From contig JADNRY010000126.1 of NCBI GenBank assembly GCA_015501585.1, positions 1-64,000 on the forward strand: a stretch of DNA of 64,000 nt. Direction: 5' to 3'. Below are positions 1 through 8,166 of this stretch, in pieces (position 1 is the stretch's first letter; the number at the start of each line of letters is the position of its first letter). Source of the stretch: Rhodocollybia butyracea. Its lineage: Eukaryota > Basidiomycota > Agaricomycetes > Agaricales > Omphalotaceae. The translations under genes and the position numbers were made by a program. Under the pieces are notes generated by a model, which saw only the letters and a program-made list of their open reading frames with translations, did not search any database and was not told where the DNA came from.

Positions 1-92
1 CTAGCAGAGCCTTGATTAGAGCTGAAGAGAGTGCAGGCAAGAATCAAACCCCAATCTGATATATAAATAATAAAAGCTCAAGGAGAAACATA

Positions 93-178
93 TACCCTTG
101 GTGGGGTTCGGACCCACGCCTCTTCAGTTAATGCTGAATCATAGTGGGCACTGAACATCAATACTATTGACTACCCTC
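93..178 (-). other. tRNA-like element 1 (degenerate)
   Basis: On the minus strand the 3' part reads as a T-arm (GTGGGTCCGAACCCCAC) followed by an AAGGGTA acceptor-like end, and an inner stem TTCAGT/ACTGAA resembles an anticodon stem. The 5' half is worn and no clean acceptor stem forms. It resembles the better element at 389-484, so both are probably tRNA-derived. It is unlikely to be a working tRNA. Confidence 0.35.
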
Positions 179-388
179 TACATTCTATTAGCATGACCAG
201 CCCACTGGTCACGCACTGTCTGGTAAGCCCTAATAGCATATGGGTTAGAGGCACGGGATCTTGTTATGACTCATAAGCATTCCCTCCCATGGTTTTGGCT
301 CACGTGATAATCACTCTCATGGCATGCAGGCTCAGATGGGATTCAAACAAGTAAAAATAGGATACACTTCACAAAAAGGCTTGTACAG

Positions 389-484
389 TACCCTTAGTGG
401 GATTTGAACCCACGCCTCCTCAGTCAGAGGTACAGGACATTGACGTTTATAGGACTGAAGTGTCATACACTAGACTATAAGGGC
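389..484 (-). tRNA. tRNA-like gene with intron, possibly Arg (CCT)
   Basis: The minus strand folds as a cloverleaf. The acceptor is GCCCTTA/TAAGGGT with discriminator A, the D-arm is GTC/GAC, the anticodon stem is CTTCA/TGAGG, and the T-arm is GTGGG/CCCAC with a TTCAAAT loop. If the stem is placed this way the anticodon is CCT, with an insert of about 23 nt after position 37 at the usual intron site. The D-loop lacks the usual GG pair, which argues for a pseudo-tRNA or a tRNA-derived SINE. Similar degenerate copies lie nearby. Confidence 0.45.
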
Positions 485-858
485 ATTCTTAAATTTCAGA
501 CGCTGATCTACAACACACACCTTGAAGGTAGTGTATTACAATGCTCAGATCAGAATTAAAGGAAACAAATAGTGAAATTATCCTCCAACGTCTCATGTTT
601 GAGCCATGTCAGTGCATTACTAATTGATGAAGTTGTGTCCGCCCGATCAATGCAAGCCATATGGAATTTGGTACAAGCCGAAGAGGTGCGTGTGTAGTTT
701 CTCTGAGTAAAGTACTTCTTATTAGGAGACCGGGTATGAAAATGTTGTGCTACAGTGTTGGCGAGATGCCATTGAGTGAGCCTGTTGTTTTTATGTGGAC
801 CAAGGTCATGAGTGAAGCACTTTGTTGAACATCATGTTTACCAGTCTCTCAGTACACA

Positions 859-958
859 GTCAGATGGTCAAGTGGCTAAGACACCTTGAAAGCGTGGGAT
901 GTCGGAAAGTCGAAGAATATTAATCTTCCAAGGAGGGGGACGTTCGAATACTCCTTTG
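859..958 (+). other. tRNA-like element 3 (Ser/Leu type, degenerate)
   Basis: An A-box-like stretch (GATGGTCAAGTGGCTAAGAC) and a B-box-like stretch (ACGTTCGAATACTCC) are present. A hairpin GAAGA/TCTTC sits where a long variable arm or intron would lie. A TTGAAA anticodon-loop-like string suggests Ser (TGA). The acceptor ends do not pair well, so this is a tRNA relic or the head of a SINE. Confidence 0.3.
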
Positions 959-1431
959 GGTATTGCGAAGAGTCTGGATTGCACTCTCTAGATGGAATTT
1001 CAAGTTGGTAATTTTTTGATAGAGTGTATTTGCAGTCAGTTCTGTTACCTTGGCGTCTCCTCGCTACATCACAATAGCGATCACATTAGATGACCACAAA
1101 CTCGTCATGCCGTATCATCAGCGTCTCCGCGTTACATGCCACCTTTTTAGTGTTTCAAATAGGCTCTATTAATAAGGTAAATAGCTATCAAATGGGATAA
1201 AAAATTGATAAGACAGCCGAAGAAGGCCCCACTAAGATAGATTCTGGCAGAATTCTGGCAAAATCCAAATAAAGTGGTAGCAGTGTGTAGAGTCGAGCTT
1301 CCTCTGGCGTCACTGTCACACATACATGCAATATTTCCAGGAGGCGGGGGTTCAATTCCTCCTTTGATGTTCCTCAAGGTGAACATTGTAAATCAATAAG
1401 AGGAAAGAAGGCGCAGCAGGGCAAAAAGATT

Positions 1432-1550
1432 ATCAGGTCTCACGTGATAATCAAAACCGTGGCAGGGCATGGTTATGGCTCATCAGGTCTCACGTGATAA
1501 TCAAAACCATGGCAGGGCATGGTTATGGCTCATCAGGTCTCACGTGATAA
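1432..1550 (+). repeat. 50-bp minisatellite, 2 full units plus a partial
   Basis: Units at 1432-1481 and 1482-1531 are followed by a partial unit from 1532. Each starts ATCAGGTCTCACGTGATAA and ends GGCAGGGCATGGTTATGGCTC. The units contain CACGTG, an E-box palindrome. A related CTCACGTGATAATCA string also occurs near 299-314. Confidence 0.9.
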
Positions 1551-1954
1551 ATATCAAATTTGTTTGGCACCGTCCCTGGGCCTTTTAAGTGTATCCAGCT
1601 ACTTCAAGGCCAATGTTTTAGACAGACAATCCAAAGCTCTATTAGACAGTGGCAACATGATTCCAGCGTTGTGGGAAGATTACTTGGCAGTGGTCTGCCT
1701 AGGACAATCTGGGTCTGATATAGATCAGCTTATTGCTCTTGCTTAGAGATGGGCAGGTGAAACGAGCTCCAAGTTAAACTAACATCAGCCTATGGGATTT
1801 TGATTTGAATGACAATGACATCATTACCCCATTAGGTAACCAACAAGAAACCATTCCTTTTTAGGAATATCTATCATTTACTCACAATCATATGCCGCCA
1901 AATAAATTCTTTGAATGTGATTGTTAAAGAAAAGATATGGGTGCTCTTATCCAT

Positions 1955-2032
1955 GGCCTGATGGTGCAGCGGCATTTCGTTCATTCAACTCATCTTATCA
2001 AGATGCTTTGGGTTCGACTCCCAAGCAGGCTC
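1955..2032 (+). other. tRNA-like tail of repeat copy 1
   Basis: GGCCTGA at the 5' end pairs imperfectly with GCAGGCT at the 3' end. A TGGTGCAGCGGC A-box-like segment and a clear T-arm (CTTGGG-type stem around GGTTCGACTCC) are present, with a stem GCATTT/AAGATGC between them. The second copy at 2852-2928 has lost the B-box (GGCTCAACTTCC), showing decay. Confidence 0.4.
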
Positions 2033-2130
2033 TAAGTAGATATTTCACTTGTGATCATATATGACGGCCAGTTTTTTTTTATATCACAAGAAAAATATGG
2101 ATGGGTTGGGAGGTCAACATGGGTCGTAGT

Positions 2131-2217
2131 CATGGCCAGATAGTCTAGTGGTAAATGACAACTTGCTAATTCTAGTACACTCCTACCAAACAGGCGGGGG
2201 TTCAATTCCTCCTTTGA
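2131..2217 (+). other. tRNA-like head of repeat copy 2
   Basis: A good A-box (TAGTCTAGTGGTAAATGACA) and B-box (GGTTCAATTCC) are spaced as in a tRNA gene. The acceptor ends do not pair convincingly. It stands directly before repeat copy 2, so it may be its RNA polymerase III promoter. Confidence 0.4.
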
Positions 2218-2932
2218 TGTTCTTCAAGATGAACACTGTAAATCAATAAGAGGAAAGAAGGCGCAGCAGGGAAAAAATTATCAGGTCTCACGTGATAACC
2301 AAAACCGTGGCAGGGCATGGTTATGGCTCATCAAGTCTCACGTGATATTCAAAACCGTGGCAGGGCATGGTTATGGCTCATCAGGTCTCACGTGATAATC
2401 AAAACCATGGCAGGGCATGGTTATGGCTCATCAGGTCTCACGTGATAAATATCAAATTTGTTTGGCACCGTCCCTGGGCCTTTTAAGTGTATCCAGCTTC
2501 TTCAAGGCCAATGTTTTAGACAGACAATCCAAAGCTCTATTAGACAGTGGCAACATGATTCCAGCGTTGTGGGAAGATTACTTGGCAGTGGTCTGCCTAG
2601 GACAATCTGGGTCTGATATAGATCATCTTATGGCTCTTGCTTAGAGATGGGCAGGTGAAACGAGCTCCAAGTTAAACTAACATCAGCCTATGGGATTTTG
2701 GTTTGAATGACAATGACATCATTACCCCATTAGGTAACCAACAAGAAACCATTCCTTTTTAGGAATATCTATCATTTACTCACAATCATATGCCGCCAAA
2801 TAAATTTTTGGAATGTGATTGTTAAAGAAAGACATGGGTGCTCTTATCCATGGCCTGATGGTGCAGCGGCATTTCGTTTATTCAACCATTTTTATCAAGA
2901 TGCTTTGGGCTCAACTTCCAAGCAGGCTCTAT
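2192..2932 (+). repeat. Dispersed direct repeat, copy 2
   Basis: Near-identical to 1342-2034 but with one extra 50-bp minisatellite unit and a decayed tRNA-like tail. The open frame at 2417-2644 differs from its counterpart at 1519-1746 by only a few residues. The two copies are separated by about 158 bp of unrelated sequence. Confidence 0.8.
2280..2448 (+). repeat. 50-bp minisatellite, 3 full units plus a partial
   Basis: Units begin at 2280, 2330 and 2380, with a partial unit at 2430. The middle unit has ATCAAGTCTC in place of ATCAGGTCTC. The count is one unit higher than in repeat copy 1, which points to slippage or unequal exchange after the duplication. Confidence 0.9.
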
Positions 2933-3115
2933 GAGCGCGCTTTTTTAATCCAGAGAAAAATCTACTGTGAATTATGAGTTGGTAAATCAAAATTCTCACA
3001 GAGATGGAGGACGATCCACCTACTGGATGAATAAGTGCCTTTCACGTGACCCGCACGTGGAAAACCAAACTGGTACAACGATGCTAAATTCCAAGGCAAA
3101 TCAACCTTGGGTCAT

Positions 3116-3143
3116 GTCTGGCACCGCCTTCGGCGGGCCAGAC
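3116..3143. repeat. Strong inverted repeat (12-bp stem)
   Basis: GTCTGGC pairs with GCCAGAC and CCGCC with GGCGG around a TTC loop, leaving a single bulged A at 3123. It lies in sequence with no recognisable gene. The rest of 2933-4098 holds only short open frames that I cannot tie to any family. Confidence 0.7.
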
Positions 3144-4095
3144 CCTAAGTCATGGGATATCTTCAGGTTGTTTGATTAATCTTGGTGGGTTAACCCTAAG
3201 GATAAACCTTTATAACCGTAGTACAATCTTCCCAAGCAGCCCAGATATATTGTTGATTTTTGGGGGCACCCTTCAAACCGGGGGAAATCAAAGTAATGGA
3301 AGTTGTTTTAGCAATGAAAATGAACATTCGGTTAGCCAAAAGTTAGTGGGCAGCTGTTCTTGGTAAGCTGGTATAGGGCTTGAGAAGAAGGGGATAATAG
3401 AGCAAAAAATTATGACTCTGAGAATATAAAGGCATTTAACGAGCCAGGAAGAAAAACCGCTGGCCAAGTTGACAGGCAAAAGTGTTTGAATACTACCCAG
3501 GGCCCTTTGGCGTACTTTGACCTAAGCCCAAGCTGTTCTGTGTAGGTCGCTACTGGTCGCAGAGTTTTTCGGGAGTATTTCACCAAACCCCGGATATAAT
3601 GTCACCGTGTATAGAGCCCAGCGCTCTCAGCTGTTGATTCTTGGAGACAAATATGCTCAGTAGGAGGCTAGAAAGCGACTGATAACAGCTGCATTATTTT
3701 AAGGGTCAGGCAGGGCTGAGTGCAGGCTGTTGAATACCAGCATGTAGTTTTTTTCGGTATTGAGTATAATTCAGGCAATGCACACGTCAATATTGCCATT
3801 GACCTTACCAAGTATACTACCGATACACTCCTAGAGGCCTTGGCAACAACTTTCACCGCAGAGACACACAGCTCTTGACATTGTAGAGCACAATATAGAC
3901 AAGAACACCTTTGAGGGTACTAAAAAATGTGCATCTGAAAGAACAGCCCGTGGAGCAGAGCTTTGGGCCGTACCGGCCCAAAGCTCCTTGACCTCTGGTA
4001 CTTCCGATGTCTGGGAGCACGCCCATATAATTTTTGTGGCCAGTTTGATTGTCAAAGACGCAGCGGTTGTTCGCAAAAAAAAAACCCCTAAAAAA

Positions 4096-4115
4096 CCGAG
4101 TATTATAATACTTGG
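4096..4115. repeat. Perfect AT-rich palindrome
   Basis: AGTATTATAATACT at 4099-4112 is a perfect 14-bp palindrome, flanked by CC and GG that also pair. It stands at the left edge of the structured, GC-richer segment at 4140-4620, just after an A-run with CCCCTAAAA. Confidence 0.65.
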
Positions 4116-4144
4116 GTCAAGTATAATAGTAGGCCCGTAGTTTG

Positions 4145-4392
4145 GGCGTCTCTTCTCTCGGCCTGTCGGCTAGTGACCCGTAGACGCCTGGGGCGCTAAA
4201 CAGGTAGCGCGCTTAAGGTAACGTAAGATTTTGATCGACAGCTGTCCCCGGCGGATCTCGGCGTTTTGTGCTAACCCCACGGGATGTCAAGTGGCTTTGA
4301 TGCTAAGTCCGTCTTCTCGGGCTTCGGTCTTACTATTTAGGATTACGAGTTAGCCGATGCGACCGTACATCGGACGACGCTCACTAAGCGTC
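4145..4392 (+). ncRNA. Hairpin-dense non-coding segment
   Basis: Several perfect short stems follow each other: GGCGTCT (4145) with AGACGCC (4182), GCGCT (4193) with AGCGC (4206), CCGATG (4354) with CATCGG (4368), and GACGC (4376) with GCGTC (4388). No long open frame crosses it on either strand. Together with the ribozyme downstream it looks like a structured RNA, such as the untranslated end of a retroelement. The function is inferred only from fold potential. Confidence 0.45.
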
Positions 4393-4540
4393 TAATGTAT
4401 AAGGAGTATTGTTATCCCCTGGCAGCGTGGGACTGACCAATGGCACTAACAACGCTCGAACATGTGTTCCAAGATACAGGCAAAGTTCGTCAAGTACCAG
4501 AAGTACTATCGACGAGCAGTGTAAGTCTGTGACGATGTGA

Positions 4541-4612
4541 AACAGCCCTGATGAGCTATAAAAGCGAAACAGGATCTGGTGTAAGAAAGTATCTTACACC
4601 CTGTTGGCTGTT
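4541..4612 (+). ncRNA. Hammerhead ribozyme motif, type I
   Basis: All parts of a hammerhead self-cleaving RNA are present in order. Stem I is AACAGCC (4541-4547) with GGCTGTT (4606-4612). The core is CTGATGA (4548-4554). Stem II is GCT/AGC with an ATAAA loop. The second core is GAAA (4566-4569). Stem III is ACAG (4569-4572) with CTGT (4601-4604), then a 5-nt bulge and a perfect 8-bp helix GGTGTAAG/CTTACACC. The cleavage triplet is GTT, so cutting would fall after 4605. Stem I is the open stem, which makes it type I, and it can extend outward by one or more pairs. GUU is allowed by the NUH rule but is usually slower than GUC. Hammerheads are known in Penelope-like retroelements and retrozymes. 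Confidence 0.8.
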
Positions 4613-4654
4613 TTCGCTCTTACCCAACAAACTAACGAACTTGGCCCTTCCAAA

Positions 4655-4689
4655 AACGCCTCGTTCGCTTCGCTCACTCGTCGTTTTTG
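4655..4689. repeat. Inverted repeat AAAAACG/CGTTTTT
   Basis: AAAAACG is followed about 22 nt later by its complement, and the loop is made of TTCGCTTCGCTCACTCG-type sequence. It lies between the ribozyme and the telomere-type tract and may be part of the same element. Confidence 0.5.
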
Positions 4690-4697
4690 TCAGGACC

Positions 4698-4718
4698 AAC
4701 CCTAACCCCTAACCCTAA
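4698..4718 (-). repeat. Interstitial telomere repeat, about 3.5 units
   Basis: The plus strand reads as C-rich CCCTAA units, one with an extra C, which is the complement of the TTAGGG repeat used at telomeres of most filamentous fungi and mushrooms. It begins 86 bp downstream of the ribozyme. Such short interstitial tracts mark old chromosome ends, repair patches, or insertions of telomere-targeting retroelements. From 4719 to 5354 I see no gene or repeat I can name. Confidence 0.75.
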
Positions 4719-5354
4719 GAACTTCTAGAAAGGACCACCAACAAGCAGAACCGAAGCAAACTGCGATTCTTTGCTTGTAGATCGGAAAACAGAAGCTGAA
4801 AGCAACTAGGACCACACCCTTGGGGTAGAACGTGGACCCAAAAGCGTACGACTTCTGTTCCTCGCTGTAGGCAGAGAATACCGCAAAATAGACGTACAAA
4901 AATAGAATATATAAGACAGAGTCGCTATACCAGGTAAAGAGAGTCAGCGGTTGAAGGACGAAGGGGAAGACCCCCCAAACTCGAAAACCTGCCACAACTT
5001 TGGACTAGATGACACCATTGGGGGTAGAGCGTAACTAAGCCTCGGAAGAAGTAGTTTTCGTAGCCTGAGGAAAAAAGGGAACAGGAGAAATTACCTACCC
5101 CGCTGTGAGATCTTGGGCTCAGATCCCGGTAGTGGCCCTGGGAGGACGAGGCGGCCAGAGAGCGATAGGCGGAACAGAGAAGCCAGATCGAAAATGTACT
5201 GATGACCCAGAAGGATGAGAACGCCGTAATGTGAAAGATCCCGGCTGAAGACGGGGTCGATAATTATTGATTGTAATAGGAGAGAACTAATAAACGACGT
5301 ACCAGATTGGCGACAGAGCTGAACCAGCTGATCCCTCAATTAAAAGTTAAGATA

Positions 5355-5646
5355 GGTGAGCAAGCCACTGAGAAGAATAGTAGATCACCTATAGGCTGAA
5401 GACTGAACGAAGGTCGAAGGACAAGAGGTGGAAGCGTGGCGGGTTCCTGGGCAGCTGCAGGCAAATTTAGATAACGGTAGCATCTGAATTCGTCCGGCTT
5501 ACCCAAGGTGTTCTGGGGGATTTTCAGTTACTAACGGAGAGAGATGCCAACAACCTAGGGTAAAAATTTATAAGGGAAGCCAAAGCGGAAAGTAAGACCT
5601 ACTGTAAAACAGGTTGGCAGTTCTCAAGGGAATTGCTAGTGGCGGT
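5355..5646. repeat. 292-bp direct repeat, left copy
   Basis: Matches 7875-8166 over its whole length with scattered substitutions and no apparent net gap. Both start GGTGAGCAAGCCA and end GGAATTGCTAGTGGCGGTA. The right copy lies immediately upstream of the truncated kinase gene (minus strand), so the left copy may be a detached duplicate of its upstream region. From 5647 to 6571 nothing else is recognisable. Confidence 0.9.
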
Positions 5647-6571
5647 ACAACTTTGTTGATTAAGAGGCGAGCGGAGTGTAATCAACAAGTGTTGTGGTGG
5701 GTTCCTAGTAGAATACAGAAGTGGCGAATGCATGCCCACCAACTGCGCGTACGACTAGGGCGGATACTCGATAGGCTCGGCTCTCAGATCGTCTTCCTCC
5801 AGTAGGGCATCCTTGTGTCTTCAACAGCCTTCTGGAAAGTATAATTGGGATGCAAATATTTGGTGTTTGCGATATAATGCTTGATGGGTGTATTGCCGAC
5901 GCGCTGCCAAGGTACAGTGAGTTCTACTGGAGTTGAAAAGCTGCGGAAACAAGTACCGTTCGTAAGGAATAGGGCGTGGTTACACTGTGCATGCGAAAAG
6001 GAACGAGCTCTCAAAATACTGTAATGAAATACCAAAGGAAAAAACTTGCAGGAGGGTATAGTGAGGCATATTGTGAAAGGCAGTCAAGATAGCTGTAAAC
6101 TTGATCAGTATTTCGAAAAGACGTAGAAGATTATTCCCGCCGCCAGGACTCAAAGAAAAAGACCAAAATCACCTGAAGCTACCCCGTATCTGTTCGAGCG
6201 TGGATCTGCCCACGTCGACTTCGAGGAACCTGGTGGCAGGAGAGGCGAATCACCGATTATCTGGATCTGGGGTGGAAAGACCAAGTACTATGCCTGAAAA
6301 AGTCTATTAGCTTCCCGAAAAAAGTTGTAACAATAGCCCCAGCCCTTGAACAAGAAACAAGAAGGCAAGCGCAACGAAGGCTACACCCATGGGGATGAGC
6401 GAGGGCCAAGCCTTGCCAGACATCCGGTTCCACGTTGTGTGATACCGAGGTGTCCAATATTGCTCTAAGATAGAAATATACAGGATACTAAAAACAATAA
6501 GACGATGACATACAAAGATATAAACTTGAAAGCTACAAAAAGAGAATTAAGCTCGCTCTGCAAAACCGCCA

Positions 6572-7745
6572 CTATGTCCATCGCGTCTCGAGAGCCTCCC
6601 CATTGTATGAAGTCATCAATGTCTTCACTTTCTGGTACGTCAACTCACCGCCCAACGTCTCCTGATCAAACTCAACACCCTGGTTCCGATTATCCTGATC
6701 GTGAGCTTGGTTGCGGTAGCCACGCCGGATAATTAAAAACATTGCCTCCAGCCATGGTTCAAAGAAGCGAAAGTGATGCTGGATTGGGATTGCAGACACT
6801 TGACCTCGAGTGATGAATTTGTTTTTGGCGCCCAGAATATCTGCATCCGTTCCGGCAAACCACTTGCTAAACGGCGGGTCACGACAACGTTTTCCGGGGG
6901 CTTCATAACGGCAAGCAAAGCAGAGAATGATATAGAACAATGACTCCAAGTCATGACGATACATATGGCCAAAATACCTGCTGTCATCGTCAAGCAAATC
7001 AAGAGCCATATACGGCCTGGTACCAGTACGCTGGTTCGAAGTCGCGGCTCCAGTTCGTGGAATGGATGAAGCTAGGTCAAAGTCATTTAGGACACCGTAT
7101 ATCTTGTCCTCAGTGCGCCGGAGCATGATGTTGCCAGGGCTCAGATCGCGATGGAGGATTTTGGCCTCTTCATACAGCCAACGGTGTACTAGGGCCAGGA
7201 TTAGATGGAAAATAAAGAGATGAACAACAAGACGTACTTTGAAGAATATCATAAAATATCTGAGCATAGTCCTTCGTGCTCGTCAGCGTATTAAGCGTTT
7301 CCAACTTCTCTAGGGTTGCTACGTGTACCGCGCGTTCTTCGTAGCCAGTAATTCCCTCTGCCTTGGAATGCTCTCTGAGTTTCGCCTGAGGAGTGTCATC
7401 CTTGTAAACAAAGGTGATAGAATCGAGGAGATCGGGAAGATGATTGAGAGCCCAATATGCAGATTTCTTCTCCTGGGCAATGCTTCGAGCTTTGGCGATG
7501 AGTTTGTCTTCAGGTTCTCGGTTTACACCTGGAAAGCTAACTTTCAGGACCAAAGATCGGCCGCGCCAGCCACATTTTTCAGCGTCGCTGCAAATACAGA
7601 TGACCTCGAGAACAACCGACATCCGATCAACGATTCCTTCTGAGCGAAACAGCACAGCTGTGATACGGAGAGTGCGCGTGTGGCCATCGGAACCTTCGAA
7701 TGTGTACTCTGCGTTGACAAGGCTGTCGGTGGATCCGTTCTTCAA
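6572..7745 (-). CDS. FunK1-type protein kinase, N-terminally truncated
   Basis: FunK1 kinases are a large fungal-specific protein kinase-like family expanded in mushrooms; substrates are mostly unknown. Two exons are clear: 7745-7238 and 7188-6572, with a 49-bp intron (GTACGT...CTAG). The catalytic loop HRDLSPGNIM and the metal-binding position as DFD (VLNDFDLAS) are present, as is the family signature around ESLFYIILCFACRYE. It aligns with the C-terminal half of the full-length kinase at 32323-35491 but lacks about 430 N-terminal residues. The frame stays open upstream of the first Met (QTFEELSQGL), so an upstream exon may exist, but I could not find the N-lobe. The gene lies between two 292-bp direct repeats. 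It is probably a truncated duplicate. Confidence 0.75.
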
Positions 7746-7874
7746 ACCTTGAGATAACTCCTCAAAGGTCTGGCGAGGTGGGTGGAAAGAGAGGGCGGAA
7801 GATAAGATGCTCTGAGATGAGGAAGTAGACCGAGCTGGTATGGTGTGAGATTATGAATCTGTGTGGCCATTGCC

Positions 7875-8166
7875 GGTGAGCAAGCCAGTGGGGGGATAGT
7901 AGCTCGCCTGTAGCCTGAAGACTGGACGGTGATCGAAGGACAAGAGGTGGAGGCGTGGTGGGTTCCTGGGCAGCTGCAGGCAAACTTAGATAACGGTAGC
8001 ACCTGAACTCGTCCGACTTACCCAAGGTGTTCTGGTGGATTTTCAGCTACTAATGGAGAGAGATGCCAACAACCTAGGGTAAAAATTTATAACGGAAGCC
8101 AAAGCGGGAAGTAAGACCTACTGTAAAACAGGTTTGCAGTTCTTGAGGGAATTGCTAGTGGCGGTA
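7875..8166. repeat. 292-bp direct repeat, right copy
   Basis: Partner of 5355-5646 and located directly upstream of the truncated FunK1 gene. The 2.2-kb unit between the copies contains that gene. No long terminal repeat hallmarks (TG...CA ends, primer site) were evident, so segmental duplication is the simpler reading. From 8167 to 10060 there is only a poly-C run near 9619 and open frames with no family signal. Confidence 0.9.

Larger units (their letters stand above)
1342..2034 (+). repeat. Dispersed direct repeat, copy 1
   Basis: This block is nearly identical to 2192-2932. In order it holds a B-box-like start (GGCGGGGGTTCAATTCC), a 50-bp minisatellite, a 75-codon open frame and a tRNA-like tail ending near 2032. 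The short open frame (1519-1746) starts inside the minisatellite and matches no family I know, so I do not call it a gene. Two tRNA promoter-like ends around a common body are what a tRNA-derived SINE or composite element would look like. Confidence 0.8.

Noticed and set aside
1519..1746. 75-codon open frame found twice (also 2417-2644)
   Set aside because: It starts inside the minisatellite, its similarity is fully explained by the DNA repeat, and no domain or codon signal supports translation.
4702..4995. 97-codon minus-strand open frame beside the telomere repeat
   Set aside because: It starts in unremarkable DNA and reads into the telomere-type tract at its C-terminus (LRVRG). It shows no family motif and no splice context.
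5355..8166. The 292-bp direct repeats as long terminal repeats of a retrotransposon
   Set aside because: No TG...CA ends, primer-binding site, polypurine tract, gag or reverse transcriptase were seen, and the inside holds a kinase fragment.
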